The notes under the pieces are model-generated. The model was given only the letters and a program-made list of their open reading frames with translations, searched no databases and had not been told where the DNA came from. Both the position numbers and the translations under genes were made by a program. From assembly GCF_037963835.1 (NCBI RefSeq), contig NZ_CP150145.1, positions 1 through 64,000 on the forward strand: DNA of 64,000 bases. Reading direction: 5' to 3'. Origin of the DNA: Paenibacillus sp. FSL H8-0332 (GTDB taxonomy: Bacteria > Bacillota > Bacilli > Paenibacillales > Paenibacillaceae). Shown one piece after another: positions 34,117-43,665 of the stretch; the first letter of the stretch is position 1, and the number at the start of each line of letters is the position of its first letter.

Positions 34117-37100
34117 ATGGATAACCTGGCTAGTAATAACAGCATTCTCGATCAAACCTTCCAGTTATCTCCGGTGGGGATGGCTGTATGGTCTCCGGAA
34201 GGAGGCAGATGGATGAAGATTAATCCTGCTTTTTGCAATATGCTGGGCTGTACTGAGGCTGAGTTTCTCTCAGGGACTCTATCGGGGGCTGGCAGGGATC
34301 TACAAGATGAATTCTCTATTCAGCGAATCGGGACAGAGCTTGCACAGCAGCAAGGACAGCCTCTCCAGGTGGATCAGCGGTTCTCCGGCCGTGACGGGCA
34401 TCCGTTCTGGCTCTCCCTGACCTTCATTCCGGCGCAAGAGGAGCCATCCGGCCGGACTGTTATTGTATATGCACAGGATGTAACAGACAGTAGAATTGCA
34501 GACCAGCTAACCGTAGACAGCCGCGATCTGTACAATTTATTCATAAAAGACGATCAGAGCATGATCTCCTTCTCCCTGCCGGACGGGACGATAACCTTCA
34601 TATCGCCGTCCTCCTATTCCCAGATCGGGTATCATCCGGAGGAGGTTATCGGCAGGAACCGCGCAGAATTCTATCACCTGGAGGATGTTGAAGCCGTCAA
34701 CAGCTCCGGCGGCTTGCTGAAGAACGATATCTCCATCCGCCGCCTGCGCCACAAGGAGGGCCAATATCTATGGTTCGAGACGTCCTTCCATGTGATCCGG
34801 GGCGATAAGGGTGAGATCACACGGATTATGGGGATCGGGCGTAACGTGACCCGGCGCAAGCATAGCGAGGAGGCCCTTGCGTCCGCGCAGCGGGTGGCGC
34901 GAATAGGATCATGGGGCTGGGATCTGGTGAAGGGCAGAGTCACGTTCTCCGACGAACTGCGGCGTATTCTGCAATATAGTGTGGAGACAGGCCAAGTGAA
35001 TCAGGAGGCCTTCCTGGCACTGGTGCATCCGGAGGATGTCCGGATTCTGCAGGAGGCCGTAGAACGGGCTATGGGACTAGGGGAGCCGGGGAATACGGCT
35101 TACCGGATGATTTTGCCGGATGGGAAGGTCCTGATGGTGCATGTCCAGTGGGATGTCATCCTGGGACCGGAGGGCCGGCCAGCCCAGCTGTTCGGCATGA
35201 TGCAGGATATTACCGAGCGTATGCATATGGAGGAGCAGCTGCGGGAGAGTGAACGGAACTTCCGGCTGATGTCGGAGAATTCCCTTGACCTGATCTCCCG
35301 TCATGCGATTAAGGACAGCATCTTCCTGTATTGCTCGCCGGCCAGCCGGTCGCTGCTCGGTTATGAGCCTGAAGAGATGATCGGCACCAGTGCCTACGAT
35401 TACCTGCATCCCGATGATCTGGAGATGATTCTGAATCAGATGGCGGAGAGTGAAGATTCGGGATTGATTCCCCCGGCCTCCTACCGCTACCGCCACAAGA
35501 ACGGTACCTATGTCTGGTTTGAAACGAACAGCCGTTATATTTTTGATGCGCAGGGCCGGAAGACAGAGATTATTGCGGTAGGCCGTGACATTACTGAACG
35601 TAAGCAATTCGAATCGAAGCTGCAGGAGAATGAGCAACGCTACAAATCCCTGTTCGAGTATAATCCTGCGGCGGTGTATTCCATGAATCTGCAGGGGGAC
35701 TATCTGACGGCGAATGCCAATCTGGAGAAGCTGACCGGCTACTCGCTGGAGGAGTTGCTGGGTAATTATTTTGGACCGCTGGTAGCTGACAAAGATATTC
35801 AAAAGACGCTGCATCATTTCACCCTGGCCAGCCAGGGAGAGCCGCAGAGCTACGATCTGACGCTGATCCACAAAGACGGGCATCCGGTGGAGATCAATGC
35901 GATTAATATTCCTATTGTTGTGGATCGTCAGGTGGTAGGGGTGTATGGGATCTCCCGCGATATTACAGATCATATCAGGTACACGGAGCAGATCGAGAAG
36001 CTGAGCAATGATTATACCCTGATTCTCAATGCCGTGTCCGAAGGAATATTTGGTCTGGACAACGAGGGGCGGGTCACCTTTATTAATCCTGCGGGGGCGC
36101 ATATGCTGGGCTTCGAATGTGATGAGATTGCCGGGCATCCTTACCTGGACCCCATCCAGCAGACCGCGCTTGACGGCAACCATTACCGGCCGGAGGAGTC
36201 TCCGCTGATGCGGGCAGTCCGGGCAGGAGAAGCCCATCAGAGCCTGGATGCGGTGCTGTGGCGCAAGGATGGCTCCAGCTTCCTGGCCGAGTACCAGGTT
36301 ACCCCTCTGTTCGACAAGGGCGAGCGCAAGGGAGCGGTCGTTGTCTTCCGTGACACTACCGGGGAGAAGGAGATTATCAGAGCCAAGGAGCTTGCGGAGA
36401 AGGCGGACCAGGCCAAATCGGAATTTCTCGCCATCATGAGCCATGAGCTGCGTACACCGATGAACGGAATTATGGGCATGACCGATCTGCTGAGTGAGAC
36501 GGAATTGACGGAAGAACAACGGGGATATGCTCAGATTATCAGCGAGAGCAGTACATCCCTGTTATATATTCTTAATGAAATTCTGGATTTCAGCAAAATC
36601 GAAGCCGGTAAAATGACGCTTACCCACGAGCCGGTAAGTCTGGCGGAATTGCTCGACAATATCACGGAGCTGTTCATGCCGAAGGCCCGTGAAAAGAATA
36701 TTGAGCTGTCCTGCCGCATGGCTGCGGATGTGCCGGAGCTGATTATGGGAGATGCGGCCCGGCTGCGCCAGGTGCTGGTGAATCTCGTCAGCAATGCCGT
36801 GAAATTCACCGAGACAGGACAAGTCTCCATTCTGCTGAGCAGAGAATATAGCAGGGACCGCAGGAAGCTGACGCTCAAATTCAGCGTGGCTGATACAGGT
36901 ATTGGCATCCCTCCTGAGAAGCAGCCGCTGCTGTTCCAGTCCTTCTCGCAGCTGCACCCGTCCATTAACCGCAAGTATGGGGGAACCGGCCTGGGCCTGG
37001 CGATCTGCAAAAAGCTGGTGGAGCTGATGGGCGGTGCCATCACGGTCGAGAGTGTCGTCGGGGAAGGATCTAATTTCTATTTCATCCTGCCTGTAGATAT

Positions 37101-37590
37101 GGAGCTGGAATCGGAAGGCAACTGGGAGGATACGGTGCTCGTCTCTGATCCGGCGTCGGCCTCTGAACAGATTAGCATCCCGGAAGAAGGCGAATCTGCT
37201 GCTGAATTCGGGCCTCTACGTATATTGGTGGCGGAGGATCATCCGGTGAATCAGAAGCTGCTGGTGACTATGCTGGACAAAAGAGGCTATGCCGCCGATC
37301 TGGTCGATCATGGCGAAGCGGCGGTGCAGGCAGTGCTCCGTGAGCGGTATGATCTGGTATTCATGGATGTACAGATGCCGGGGATGAGCGGGCTTACGGC
37401 AACGGCCAGAATCCGCGAACAGGCGCCTGCTCCGCACCAGCCGTATATTGCAGCTGTGACAGCGTATGCCCGAAAAGAGGACCGGGAGCGCTGCTACGCG
37501 GCGGGCATGGATGACTTTGTCAGCAAGCCGTTCCTGGCTGCCGATATTGACCGGGTGCTGGAGCATTGCAGCCATAGGGTATCCCTATGA
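34117..37590 (+). CDS. Multi-PAS hybrid sensor histidine kinase
   Basis: The 1157-residue soluble kinase has about six PAS/PAC units (roughly 10-125, 135-250, 255-370, 378-495, 505-625, 635-755), seen as repeated [16 protein letters not shown] and SRDITDH ends. They are followed by HisKA with His776 ([12 protein letters not shown]), HATPase ([25 protein letters not shown]) and a C-terminal receiver with acceptor Asp1084 in FMDVQMPGM and Lys1136 in SKPFL. No membrane spans are visible, so it senses internal signals (possibly redox, oxygen or light through PAS cofactors). The next gene overlaps by ATGA. GTG at 34114 is an alternative start. Confidence 0.92.
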   Translation: MDNLASNNSILDQTFQLSPVGMAVWSPEGGRWMKINPAFCNMLGCTEAEFLSGTLSGAGRDLQDEFSIQRIGTELAQQQGQPLQVDQRFSGRDGHPFWLSLTFIPAQEEPSGRTVIVYAQDVTDSRIADQLTVDSRDLYNLFIKDDQSMISFSLPDGTITFISPSSYSQIGYHPEEVIGRNRAEFYHLEDVEAVNSSGGLLKNDISIRRLRHKEGQYLWFETSFHVIRGDKGEITRIMGIGRNVTRRKHSEEALASAQRVARIGSWGWDLVKGRVTFSDELRRILQYSVETGQVNQEAFLALVHPEDVRILQEAVERAMGLGEPGNTAYRMILPDGKVLMVHVQWDVILGPEGRPAQLFGMMQDITERMHMEEQLRESERNFRLMSENSLDLISRHAIKDSIFLYCSPASRSLLGYEPEEMIGTSAYDYLHPDDLEMILNQMAESEDSGLIPPASYRYRHKNGTYVWFETNSRYIFDAQGRKTEIIAVGRDITERKQFESKLQENEQRYKSLFEYNPAAVYSMNLQGDYLTANANLEKLTGYSLEELLGNYFGPLVADKDIQKTLHHFTLASQGEPQSYDLTLIHKDGHPVEINAINIPIVVDRQVVGVYGISRDITDHIRYTEQIEKLSNDYTLILNAVSEGIFGLDNEGRVTFINPAGAHMLGFECDEIAGHPYLDPIQQTALDGNHYRPEESPLMRAVRAGEAHQSLDAVLWRKDGSSFLAEYQVTPLFDKGERKGAVVVFRDTTGEKEIIRAKELAEKADQAKSEFLAIMSHELRTPMNGIMGMTDLLSETELTEEQRGYAQIISESSTSLLYILNEILDFSKIEAGKMTLTHEPVSLAELLDNITELFMPKAREKNIELSCRMAADVPELIMGDAARLRQVLVNLVSNAVKFTETGQVSILLSREYSRDRRKLTLKFSVADTGIGIPPEKQPLLFQSFSQLHPSINRKYGGTGLGLAICKKLVELMGGAITVESVVGEGSNFYFILPVDMELESEGNWEDTVLVSDPASASEQISIPEEGESAAEFGPLRILVAEDHPVNQKLLVTMLDKRGYAADLVDHGEAAVQAVLRERYDLVFMDVQMPGMSGLTATARIREQAPAPHQPYIAAVTAYARKEDRERCYAAGMDDFVSKPFLAADIDRVLEHCSHRVSL

Positions 37591-38207
37591 GCCGGACGCC
37601 TGCCGGGGAGCGGCTGAAGGCGAAGGCGTATACACAGTGGGAGACAGGCGTAGCCTCGCCTTCTTCAGCCTGCGGGCCGGCGACCATGGCCGCTCTTCTG
37701 GAATATTGGCATTCGCAAATGGGCCGGACGTTTATTCCGGGTATCCGCCATTTTGATTCCATGGCCGCGCATATCAATTACATCTACACCCATCATGGCG
37801 GGACGCCGTGGGGCATGAGCACACGCGGCTTTGTCAGAGGCCTCCGGGCGTACATTGGCGCGGCCCTGCCGCTTTTAAGTAACCGCTCCGACCTGATTAA
37901 GATATCCGTGTTCAATGATATCGGGCGCTACCGGGCCGAGATTAATGCCGGGCGTCCGGTCGCGCTCAAATTCGACAAGTGGTTCAGCCTCCGTTGGCGG
38001 GGCAGATATGCGTATGACTATCATTGGGTGCTGGGAATCGGTTATGAGGATGAGGAGGACGGCTCCTGCACGCTGATTGTCCATGACAACGGGATGCAGC
38101 ATCCGGGCGGCGGCTATACGCCGGGCAGAGAACGGCAGATCTCCTATTCCGCGAATAAAAAAATACTTACGATGGTGTCGCTTAACCTGAGAAGAAGAGT
38201 TGAATAA
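37587..38207 (+). CDS. C39-like papain-fold protein
   Basis: The 206-residue protein resembles Peptidase_C39-like domains: a Cys-containing N-terminal helix (SSACGPATMAALLEYW, Cys29) and a later His in YDYHWVLGIGYE followed by IVHDNG, which would supply the His/Asp of a Cys protease. Such proteins may act as peptidases or peptide-binding partners. It has no signal peptide. The start overlaps the stop of the six-PAS kinase (ATGA), so they are coupled and may work together, a rarely described pairing. Confidence 0.75.
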   Translation: MSRTPAGERLKAKAYTQWETGVASPSSACGPATMAALLEYWHSQMGRTFIPGIRHFDSMAAHINYIYTHHGGTPWGMSTRGFVRGLRAYIGAALPLLSNRSDLIKISVFNDIGRYRAEINAGRPVALKFDKWFSLRWRGRYAYDYHWVLGIGYEDEEDGSCTLIVHDNGMQHPGGGYTPGRERQISYSANKKILTMVSLNLRRRVE

Positions 38208-38259
38208 AACCCAGGAGTTCTGCCGTATATTTAGTTAAGGGTAAAGGAGGCGGTATGCC

Positions 38260-40215
38260 TTGTCAGTACAGAAGGAAATGAAGGAACCGATTGATTACGG
38301 GGACCCGGCGGCTACCAGCGGAATCTCCGTCTTCGACCGGAATTTCGATGAGCTGTTCAGCTATGACGGAGAGGATCTTGGCCTAACCTATTCGGCGTCC
38401 GGCTCCGCGTTCTGTCTGTGGGCCCCGACGGCCCAGGAAGCGGAGCTGGTGCTCTATCCATCCTGGAAGGATGCTGCGCAGCGGCAGATACCCATGATGC
38501 GAGACGTCCGGGGAACCTGGAGACTCAGCGTTCCGGGCGATCTGGATGGAATGTTCTACACCTACAGGGTGCGTATCGGGGAGCTATGGAATGAAGCGGT
38601 GGACCCGTACGCCCGCGCGATCGGCGTGAACGGGGACAGAGGGGCTATACTGGATCTGCGCAAGACCGATCCCGCGCGCTGGACGCAGGATAAGCCGCCG
38701 CTGGAGGACCCGGTGGATGCGGTGATCTATGAGCTTCACTTGCGTGACTTATCGGTTCATCCTGCCAGCGGGATTAAGCATACAGGGAAATACCTCGGCC
38801 TTGCAGAAGCCGGAACCCGGGGTCCTGAGGGCATTGCCACCGGTCTTGATCATATTGCCAGTCTGGGTGTTACCCATGTGCAGCTGCTGCCTATCTATGA
38901 TTATGCGACAGAAAGCGTAGATGAGACCCTTCTTACGGAGCCTCATTATAATTGGGGATATGATCCCAAGAATTACAATGCTCCTGAAGGATCTTATGCG
39001 TCAGATCCGTATGTTCCGGGCCTGCGCATCCGGGAGCTGAAGGCAATGATTCAGGCACTTCATGACCGCGGCCTGCGTGTCATCATGGATGTGGTCTACA
39101 ATCATGTCTATGACGGCTTCCGGGTGAACTTCACCAAGCTGGTTCCCGGCTATTATCTGCGGTATAAGCAGGACGGGCGGTTGTCGAACGGCTCAGGCTG
39201 CGGGAATGATACTGCTTCCGAGCGGAGGATGATGTCCCGCTTCATCGTTGAGTCCGTGCTGTACTGGGCCAGGGAATACCATATCGACGGCTTCCGCTTC
39301 GATCTGATGGGTCTTCATGATGTAGGGACTATGAACGAGATCCGCCGTCGTCTGGATGATCTGGACCCTTCGATTATAACGATAGGCGAAGGCTGGGTGA
39401 TGGACACGGAGCTGGCCGAGGACCTTCGGGCCAACCAGTGCCAGGCCAATCAGATGCCGGGCATCGGGCATTTTAATGACGGCTTCCGCGATGCCGTCAA
39501 AGGGAATATATTCCTCCATGACCAAAAGGGCTTCATCAGCGGCGGGTTCGGCTTCGAGCGCAATGTGAAGGCAGGCATTGCCGGAGCAATCTACTACGGG
39601 CCCGGCCTCGGGCAATACGCCCAGGAGCCGCAGCAGAGTGTGAACTTCGTGGAGTGCCATGACAATCATACACTGTGGGATAAGCTGGTATTGTCTACGG
39701 CAGGAGCAGAAGACGAGCAGCGCCGCGCTATGCACCATCTGGCCTCGGCTATGGTGCTGACGAGTCAGGGGATACCGTTCATCCATGCAGGACAGGAATT
39801 CCTGCGGACCAAGGACGGTGTGGAGAACAGCTATAAATCGCCAGTGGAAGTGAACTGGCTGGACTGGGAACGCTGCGCGGAATATGCCGAATCAGTAGCG
39901 TACATGAAGCAGCTGATCGCGCTTCGCGCGGCTCATCCCGCCTTCCGGTTGCGTACCGCAGAGGAGATCCGTGACCATTTGGTCTTCGAGGACGCACCGG
40001 CGCAGGCGGTGGCTTTCACACTCCGCGATCATGCCGGAGGAGATTCTGCGGAGCATCTGTACATACTGTACAATGCCAACCCGGAGGGTGCAGCCCTGAA
40101 GCTGCCCGAACTGGGTACATGGGACATTGTATTCGGCGAGAAGCAGATCAGCGGGCTGGAGGGCGGCATTTTAACCGCTGCAGGAATTGGCATGATTGTA
40201 CTTGCTGTGAACTAA
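38260..40215 (+). CDS. pulA: Type I pullulanase
   Basis: The 651-residue GH13 enzyme cleaves alpha-1,6 branch links in pullulan or glycogen limit dextrins. It has the type I signature YNWGYDPKNYNAPEGSY, then the GH13 conserved regions VVYNHV, GFRFDLMG (nucleophile Asp), GEGW (acid/base Glu) and VECHDNHT, after an N-terminal beta-sandwich domain (about 1-150). No signal peptide, so it acts inside the cell, probably on glycogen. The TTG at 38260 is 9 bases after AAGGAGG; an ATG at 38278 is possible. Confidence 0.92.
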   Translation: MSVQKEMKEPIDYGDPAATSGISVFDRNFDELFSYDGEDLGLTYSASGSAFCLWAPTAQEAELVLYPSWKDAAQRQIPMMRDVRGTWRLSVPGDLDGMFYTYRVRIGELWNEAVDPYARAIGVNGDRGAILDLRKTDPARWTQDKPPLEDPVDAVIYELHLRDLSVHPASGIKHTGKYLGLAEAGTRGPEGIATGLDHIASLGVTHVQLLPIYDYATESVDETLLTEPHYNWGYDPKNYNAPEGSYASDPYVPGLRIRELKAMIQALHDRGLRVIMDVVYNHVYDGFRVNFTKLVPGYYLRYKQDGRLSNGSGCGNDTASERRMMSRFIVESVLYWAREYHIDGFRFDLMGLHDVGTMNEIRRRLDDLDPSIITIGEGWVMDTELAEDLRANQCQANQMPGIGHFNDGFRDAVKGNIFLHDQKGFISGGFGFERNVKAGIAGAIYYGPGLGQYAQEPQQSVNFVECHDNHTLWDKLVLSTAGAEDEQRRAMHHLASAMVLTSQGIPFIHAGQEFLRTKDGVENSYKSPVEVNWLDWERCAEYAESVAYMKQLIALRAAHPAFRLRTAEEIRDHLVFEDAPAQAVAFTLRDHAGGDSAEHLYILYNANPEGAALKLPELGTWDIVFGEKQISGLEGGILTAAGIGMIVLAVN

Positions 40216-40251
40216 CTGATAGGTATCGCGATTATAGGTATCACGCCGAAG

Positions 40252-40277
40252 CAGGCTGCCGGGGCAGTCTGTTTTTT
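40252..40277 (+). terminator. Terminator of pulA
   Basis: CAGGCTGCC and GGCAGTCTG with one wobble flank a 2-base loop and are followed by T6. Confidence 0.8.
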
Positions 40278-40297
40278 GCTGTGGCGGAAATATGCTT

Positions 40298-40450
40298 AAT
40301 GTATGCGAAAAACCGAACACAATGTGCTGACGGAGGGTGAGTGGGCCGAATGTGTGCTAAAAACCGACTACAATGTGCAGACGGGAGGGTGAATGGCTGG
40401 ATGTATGCGAAAAACCGAATACAATGAGCTGAGGCAGTGGGGCGTGCCGG
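40298..40450. repeat. Three tandem 51-bp intergenic units
   Basis: The core GCGAAAAACCGAA (or close variants) recurs exactly every 51 bp at about 40299, 40350 and 40401, with diverged flanks ending in CAATGTGCTGA-type sequence. The unit is a multiple of 3, but no supported gene spans it. It lies between the pulA terminator and the frameshifted membrane gene. Confidence 0.8.
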
Positions 40451-40457
40451 ATTAGGC

Positions 40458-41202
40458 TCAAACACTCACCCGCGACATTAGAGCCGAAATGGCAGTGAAC
40501 AGCCAAACCAGTAAACAGAGGAGGGCAAGTATCGAAAACAAGCTAACTTCTAACATAGAACGGCCAAGACTGGTCTGTACGGCTATACACAAAATGGTCA
40601 TCAGCCAAGCTATACAACCTGTATGCAGGAGCAGACGCTGTTTGCCGGACCCTAGACTCGAATGTTCCAGCAGCCAGGCGGGTAACAGCAGGGTTTGGAG
40701 AGAATGGAGACCAATTCCATGGAGTACAATATAATTGCCCCCAGCTCCGATAAAACGGCCTTGTAAACTCATCATGAGCATTCCTGCCAGATTAGCTATG
40801 AATACCGACAGCAAGGCATAACGGATACCATTGATAAGTACAGGGCGCGATAATGGAGCTTTCATCCTCAAAAATTGAATAGTAAGCAGGATACCCGAGA
40901 CGACAAAAGAAAGAGATACGACGCCAAATAAAGCTCCCGCAAGGGTAACCACCGGTCCGCCGACTTTAGAGAAACGGGGATTAAAGCCACGGAAATTCTG
41001 CAGGGTTTCAATTACATAGCTGTATGAAGCCGCAGCAATAAAAAGCCGGCGAATCACTTTTCTCCTGCGAGCAGTAAAGCCTGCAAAAGGTAAGATAGCA
41101 GCAATGGATAACAGAAAAATTCCCAATGCTGCTGCAAACGAGAATACATTTTTAATATCACCCTCCGGTAGATGTCATCAACTCGTTGAACATAGTAGGC
41201 AC
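40458..41202 (-). pseudogene. Frameshifted membrane protein gene
   Basis: The main frame encodes about 220 residues with about six hydrophobic spans (for example LFGVVSLSFVVSGILLTIQF). It has no good start: upstream it would read DIKNVFSFAAALGIF from a rare codon. A GTG (41202) after AAGGAG begins MPTMFNELMTSTGG, which meets a TGA at 41158-41160. Removing one G from the run at 41161-41163 joins the two as TGGDIKNVFS. So this looks like one gene with a single-base shift, a pseudogene or a sequencing error. Function unknown. It is preceded by a TetR-like palindrome. Confidence 0.65.
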
Positions 41203-41220
41203 GATTAGCTCACTCCTTTA

Positions 41221-41244
41221 TTTATTTATTGATTAATAAATATT
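41221..41244. promoter_or_regulatory. Second TetR-type palindrome
   Basis: TTTATTTATTGA-TTAATAAATATT matches the left half of the operator at 41846-41869 in 11 of 12 positions. It contains the perfect palindrome TATTTATT-GATT-AATAAATA. It lies just before the frameshifted membrane gene, which the TetR protein probably also controls. Confidence 0.6.
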
Positions 41245-41305
41245 CATTAAAATAATTGCAAGCAGTAACAGATAGGAATTTATCCGTTTGCTGCTTGCAC
41301 ATCCT

Positions 41306-41827
41306 TCATTCTTTAGTCATTTGTATGGATTGTTTTATTTCTGATAGATCAAGCACCTCGGATAACGTGACTAGCAGCCCTATGCTCATAAAACGGATTG
41401 CATTTCCTTCCGCATCAGGTACCCTGGCTTTCTGAAATTTGGCAGTCACTTCGTTAAAAATAGTCGTATAGAGCTTAGCAGAATGTTGTTTGATCCCCGC
41501 TTCCGATATGGTGTAAGCCTGCATGACCATCAGTACTTCGGAACGGTGTGTCTGCATTAAGTTAAAAAAACTGGCGCCCATAGCGCCAACCAGCTGATCA
41601 GCAGGTGCTTCGACTTCCATAAAAGTGTTATGAATTCGATCGTATGCACGTTTTAACACAGCTATGTATAAGTCTTCTTTGTTGTCAAAGAAATGAAAAA
41701 TGTAGGGTTGTGTAACTCCCGCTGCTTTAGCTACCATGGCAGTTGTTGTCCTGTAGTAGTCATATTCTGCAAATAAGGTCAAGGCACTTTCCATAATTTT
41801 TTGCTTCTTATCTTCCTTTGCTGCCAT
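41306..41827 (-). CDS. TetR-family transcriptional regulator
   Basis: The 173-residue protein has an N-terminal TetR helix-turn-helix (AKEDKKQKIMESALTLFAEY, AKAAGVTQPYIFHFFDNKE) and a helical ligand-binding domain. TetR proteins repress genes until a small molecule binds. Two palindromes of matching sequence lie before this gene and before the membrane gene downstream, so it likely autoregulates and controls that gene. The ATG at 41827 begins MAAKEDKK and was chosen over upstream TTG/ATG starts, although only a weak GGAA precedes it. Confidence 0.88.
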   Translation of the reverse strand: MAAKEDKKQKIMESALTLFAEYDYYRTTTAMVAKAAGVTQPYIFHFFDNKEDLYIAVLKRAYDRIHNTFMEVEAPADQLVGAMGASFFNLMQTHRSEVLMVMQAYTISEAGIKQHSAKLYTTIFNEVTAKFQKARVPDAEGNAIRFMSIGLLVTLSEVLDLSEIKQSIQMTKE

Positions 41828-41845
41828 TATGATCATTTCCAATCG

Positions 41846-41869
41846 TTTATTTATCGAGCGATAAATAAA
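41846..41869. promoter_or_regulatory. Perfect TetR-type operator
   Basis: Arms TTTATTTATCG and CGATAAATAAA (11 bp each, perfect) are separated by AG. It lies 19 bases before the tetR start and thus fits autoregulation. Confidence 0.75.
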
Positions 41870-41982
41870 TCATATAAAAGAAACATTTCTCTGTCAATCC
41901 TTCTGTTCTTGCTAACAGCTCGATGCACGGATAACGCCCATAAACCCGCTTTTAAAAATAATTCTCCATTCATCATAAACAC

Positions 41983-42042
41983 TACTTCATCTGTCGTAGT
42001 AATTGTGCTACAATAAACCTAATTACTACGACAGATGAAGTA
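41983..42042. promoter_or_regulatory. 22-bp perfect inverted repeat around the padR promoter
   Basis: The arms at 41983-42004 and 42021-42042 are perfect inverted copies (core CATCTGTCGTAGTAATT and its complement), separated by 16 bp. The loop holds TGCTACAAT at 42006-42014, an extended -10 (TGnTACAAT). The right arm ends 2 bases before GGGAGG, the ribosome site of the PadR gene. Two-sided binding by PadR would block the polymerase. Confidence 0.8.
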
Positions 42043-42056
42043 TGGGAGGCAGGCAA

Positions 42057-42383
42057 TTGATCAGCAGTGATGTGATTAGGGGATACAACGACACGATGAT
42101 CCTCTACATGCTTCTGGACGGGGAGTCTTACGGCTATGAGATTTCCAAGAATATACGGAAGCTATCGGAAGAGAAATACATTATGAAGGAAACCACTCTC
42201 TATTCGGCGTTTACCCGGCTGGAGAAGAACGGTTATATTGATTCCTTTTATCTGGATGAGACGTTTGGCAAAAGACGCACCTACTACCGCATCACTCCGC
42301 AGGGTCTTGCCTACTACCGGGCCAAATGTGAGGAATGGCAGATCACGCAGGAAGTTATCAACAAATTCATAAAGGAGCTGTGA
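42057..42383 (+). CDS. PadR-family transcriptional regulator
   Basis: The 108-residue protein is a PadR winged helix (SSDVIRGYNDTMILYMLLDG, then YGYEISKNIRKLSEE and MKETTLYSAFTRLEKNGYI). PadR proteins repress stress or transport genes and release DNA when bound by a ligand. TTG at 42057 follows GGGAGG; the upstream ATG at 42042 overlaps the operator and is rejected. The HAAS protein gene starts 6 bases after the stop, so both form one operon under the inverted repeat. Confidence 0.9.
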   Translation: MISSDVIRGYNDTMILYMLLDGESYGYEISKNIRKLSEEKYIMKETTLYSAFTRLEKNGYIDSFYLDETFGKRRTYYRITPQGLAYYRAKCEEWQITQEVINKFIKEL

Positions 42384-42388
42384 GGAAC

Positions 42389-43372
42389 TTGGATACCATC
42401 ATTGTATATTTGAACAATATGTTCGCATCTCTGCCCAGAACGGAACAGATGGTGATGCTGAAGCAGGAGCTGCTTGGCAACATGGAAGAGAAATACTATG
42501 AACTGAAGCATGAAGGGAAGACGGAGAATGAGGCGGTGGGCATCGTGATTTCCGAATTCGGCAACATCGATGAGCTGGTCAGCGAGCTGGGGCTTGGAGA
42601 GGTTCGTAAGGAGGAAGGACTATCTATGCTGCCCATGCTGGATGAGCTTGCTGTAGAGGGATTTATTGCTGCCAAAAAAAGATCCGGCCTGCTCGTAGGC
42701 TGGGGCGTAGGGCTGATTATGCTGGGCGCTGCGCTGCTTATCCTGATCTCAGGTCTGGGGGAGAACGGGTTCATGGACTCTGTATTCTCTGAGGATGCGA
42801 TGAGCATGATCGGGTTGGTCTCCCTGTTACTGCTCCTGGTTCCTGCTATCGCGTTATTCATCTACAGTGGCACGAAAATGGAGAAATACAAATACATGGA
42901 GTCCGGGTTTAGTCTGCCGTATCCTCTGGAGGCGTATATTAAGCAGAGACAGTCCGCCTTTGCCGCCACGTATACGTTGTCAGTCATCATGGGTGTCTGT
43001 TTATGCGTATTGTCGCCGGTTGCCATCTTTGTAACTTCTGCGTTTGGAGATGAATTCAGCTCCTACGGGGTGGCCGTTCTGCCGATAATGGTGGCTGTAG
43101 CCGTGTTCCTCTTCGTGTATTACGGGAATATCCGAAGTGCGTACCAGCAGCTGTTGAAGACAGGCGATTTCAGTGAAGCGAAGAAGGAGGAGGACCGGAT
43201 TGTCGGTGCGGTTGCCGCTATTATCTGGCCGCTGGTTACCTGTGTTTTTCTGGTCAGCGGTTTCGTGTTCGACCAGTGGGAGATCAACTGGATCGTCTTC
43301 CCGTTAACGGGGATTCTGTTCGGGGTGTTCAGCTCGGTCTACAATATGTTCAAGAAAAAAGATGCTGCCTGA
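42389..43372 (+). CDS. HAAS-domain membrane protein
   Basis: The 327-residue protein begins with a HAAS signaling domain (about 1-75, IIVYLNNMFASLPRTEQMVM, EEKYYELKHEGK) and has about six membrane spans (for example LIMLGAALLILISGL, LVSLLLLLVPAIALFIY, VTCVFLVSGFVF). HAAS proteins accompany PadR regulators in Firmicutes and probably act in membrane signalling or transport, with unknown ligand. TTG at 42389 is chosen from the conserved MDTI start; GTG at 42380 is possible. Confidence 0.8.
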   Translation: MDTIIVYLNNMFASLPRTEQMVMLKQELLGNMEEKYYELKHEGKTENEAVGIVISEFGNIDELVSELGLGEVRKEEGLSMLPMLDELAVEGFIAAKKRSGLLVGWGVGLIMLGAALLILISGLGENGFMDSVFSEDAMSMIGLVSLLLLLVPAIALFIYSGTKMEKYKYMESGFSLPYPLEAYIKQRQSAFAATYTLSVIMGVCLCVLSPVAIFVTSAFGDEFSSYGVAVLPIMVAVAVFLFVYYGNIRSAYQQLLKTGDFSEAKKEEDRIVGAVAAIIWPLVTCVFLVSGFVFDQWEINWIVFPLTGILFGVFSSVYNMFKKKDAA

Positions 43373-43665
43373 GTCTGCTGTACACTATTTGCCACACAAC
43401 GTTAATAAAAAAGGTGACATTGCTCATGTTCCCTCCCTGCGGATAGGTGGTAATATGAAGGCATTTATTCCCCTTATGATAACCGTGCAAGAGCCTGTAC
43501 CGGGGTGATTTGAAGCCCCATTATAGCCTCTTGCTTCGCTGCTTTACAGTGACAGAATAACGGACGGTGACAGAAGAGTGTGTTTCTTTTTGGAGCCGGG
43601 TGTGGGCATGAATGCCGTCTATTGCATTTCGGCGGCCAATCAGAGAGACTCGGAGGATGACAGGG
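43373..43665. other. Gap before gltD with no clear elements
   Basis: The 293 bases hold no supported gene or clear promoter box. I saw no TnrA/GlnR box here by eye, which is notable for a glutamate synthase gene. Confidence 0.3.

Noticed and set aside
40241..40465. Protein from the 51-bp repeat region
   Set aside because: A minus-strand frame reads through the repeats as SAHCxRFFAYI units but has no ribosome site or conserved neighbours.
42042..42056. ATG start at 42042 for PadR
   Set aside because: It would place the start within the inverted repeat; GGGAGG and the conserved N terminus favour TTG at 42057.
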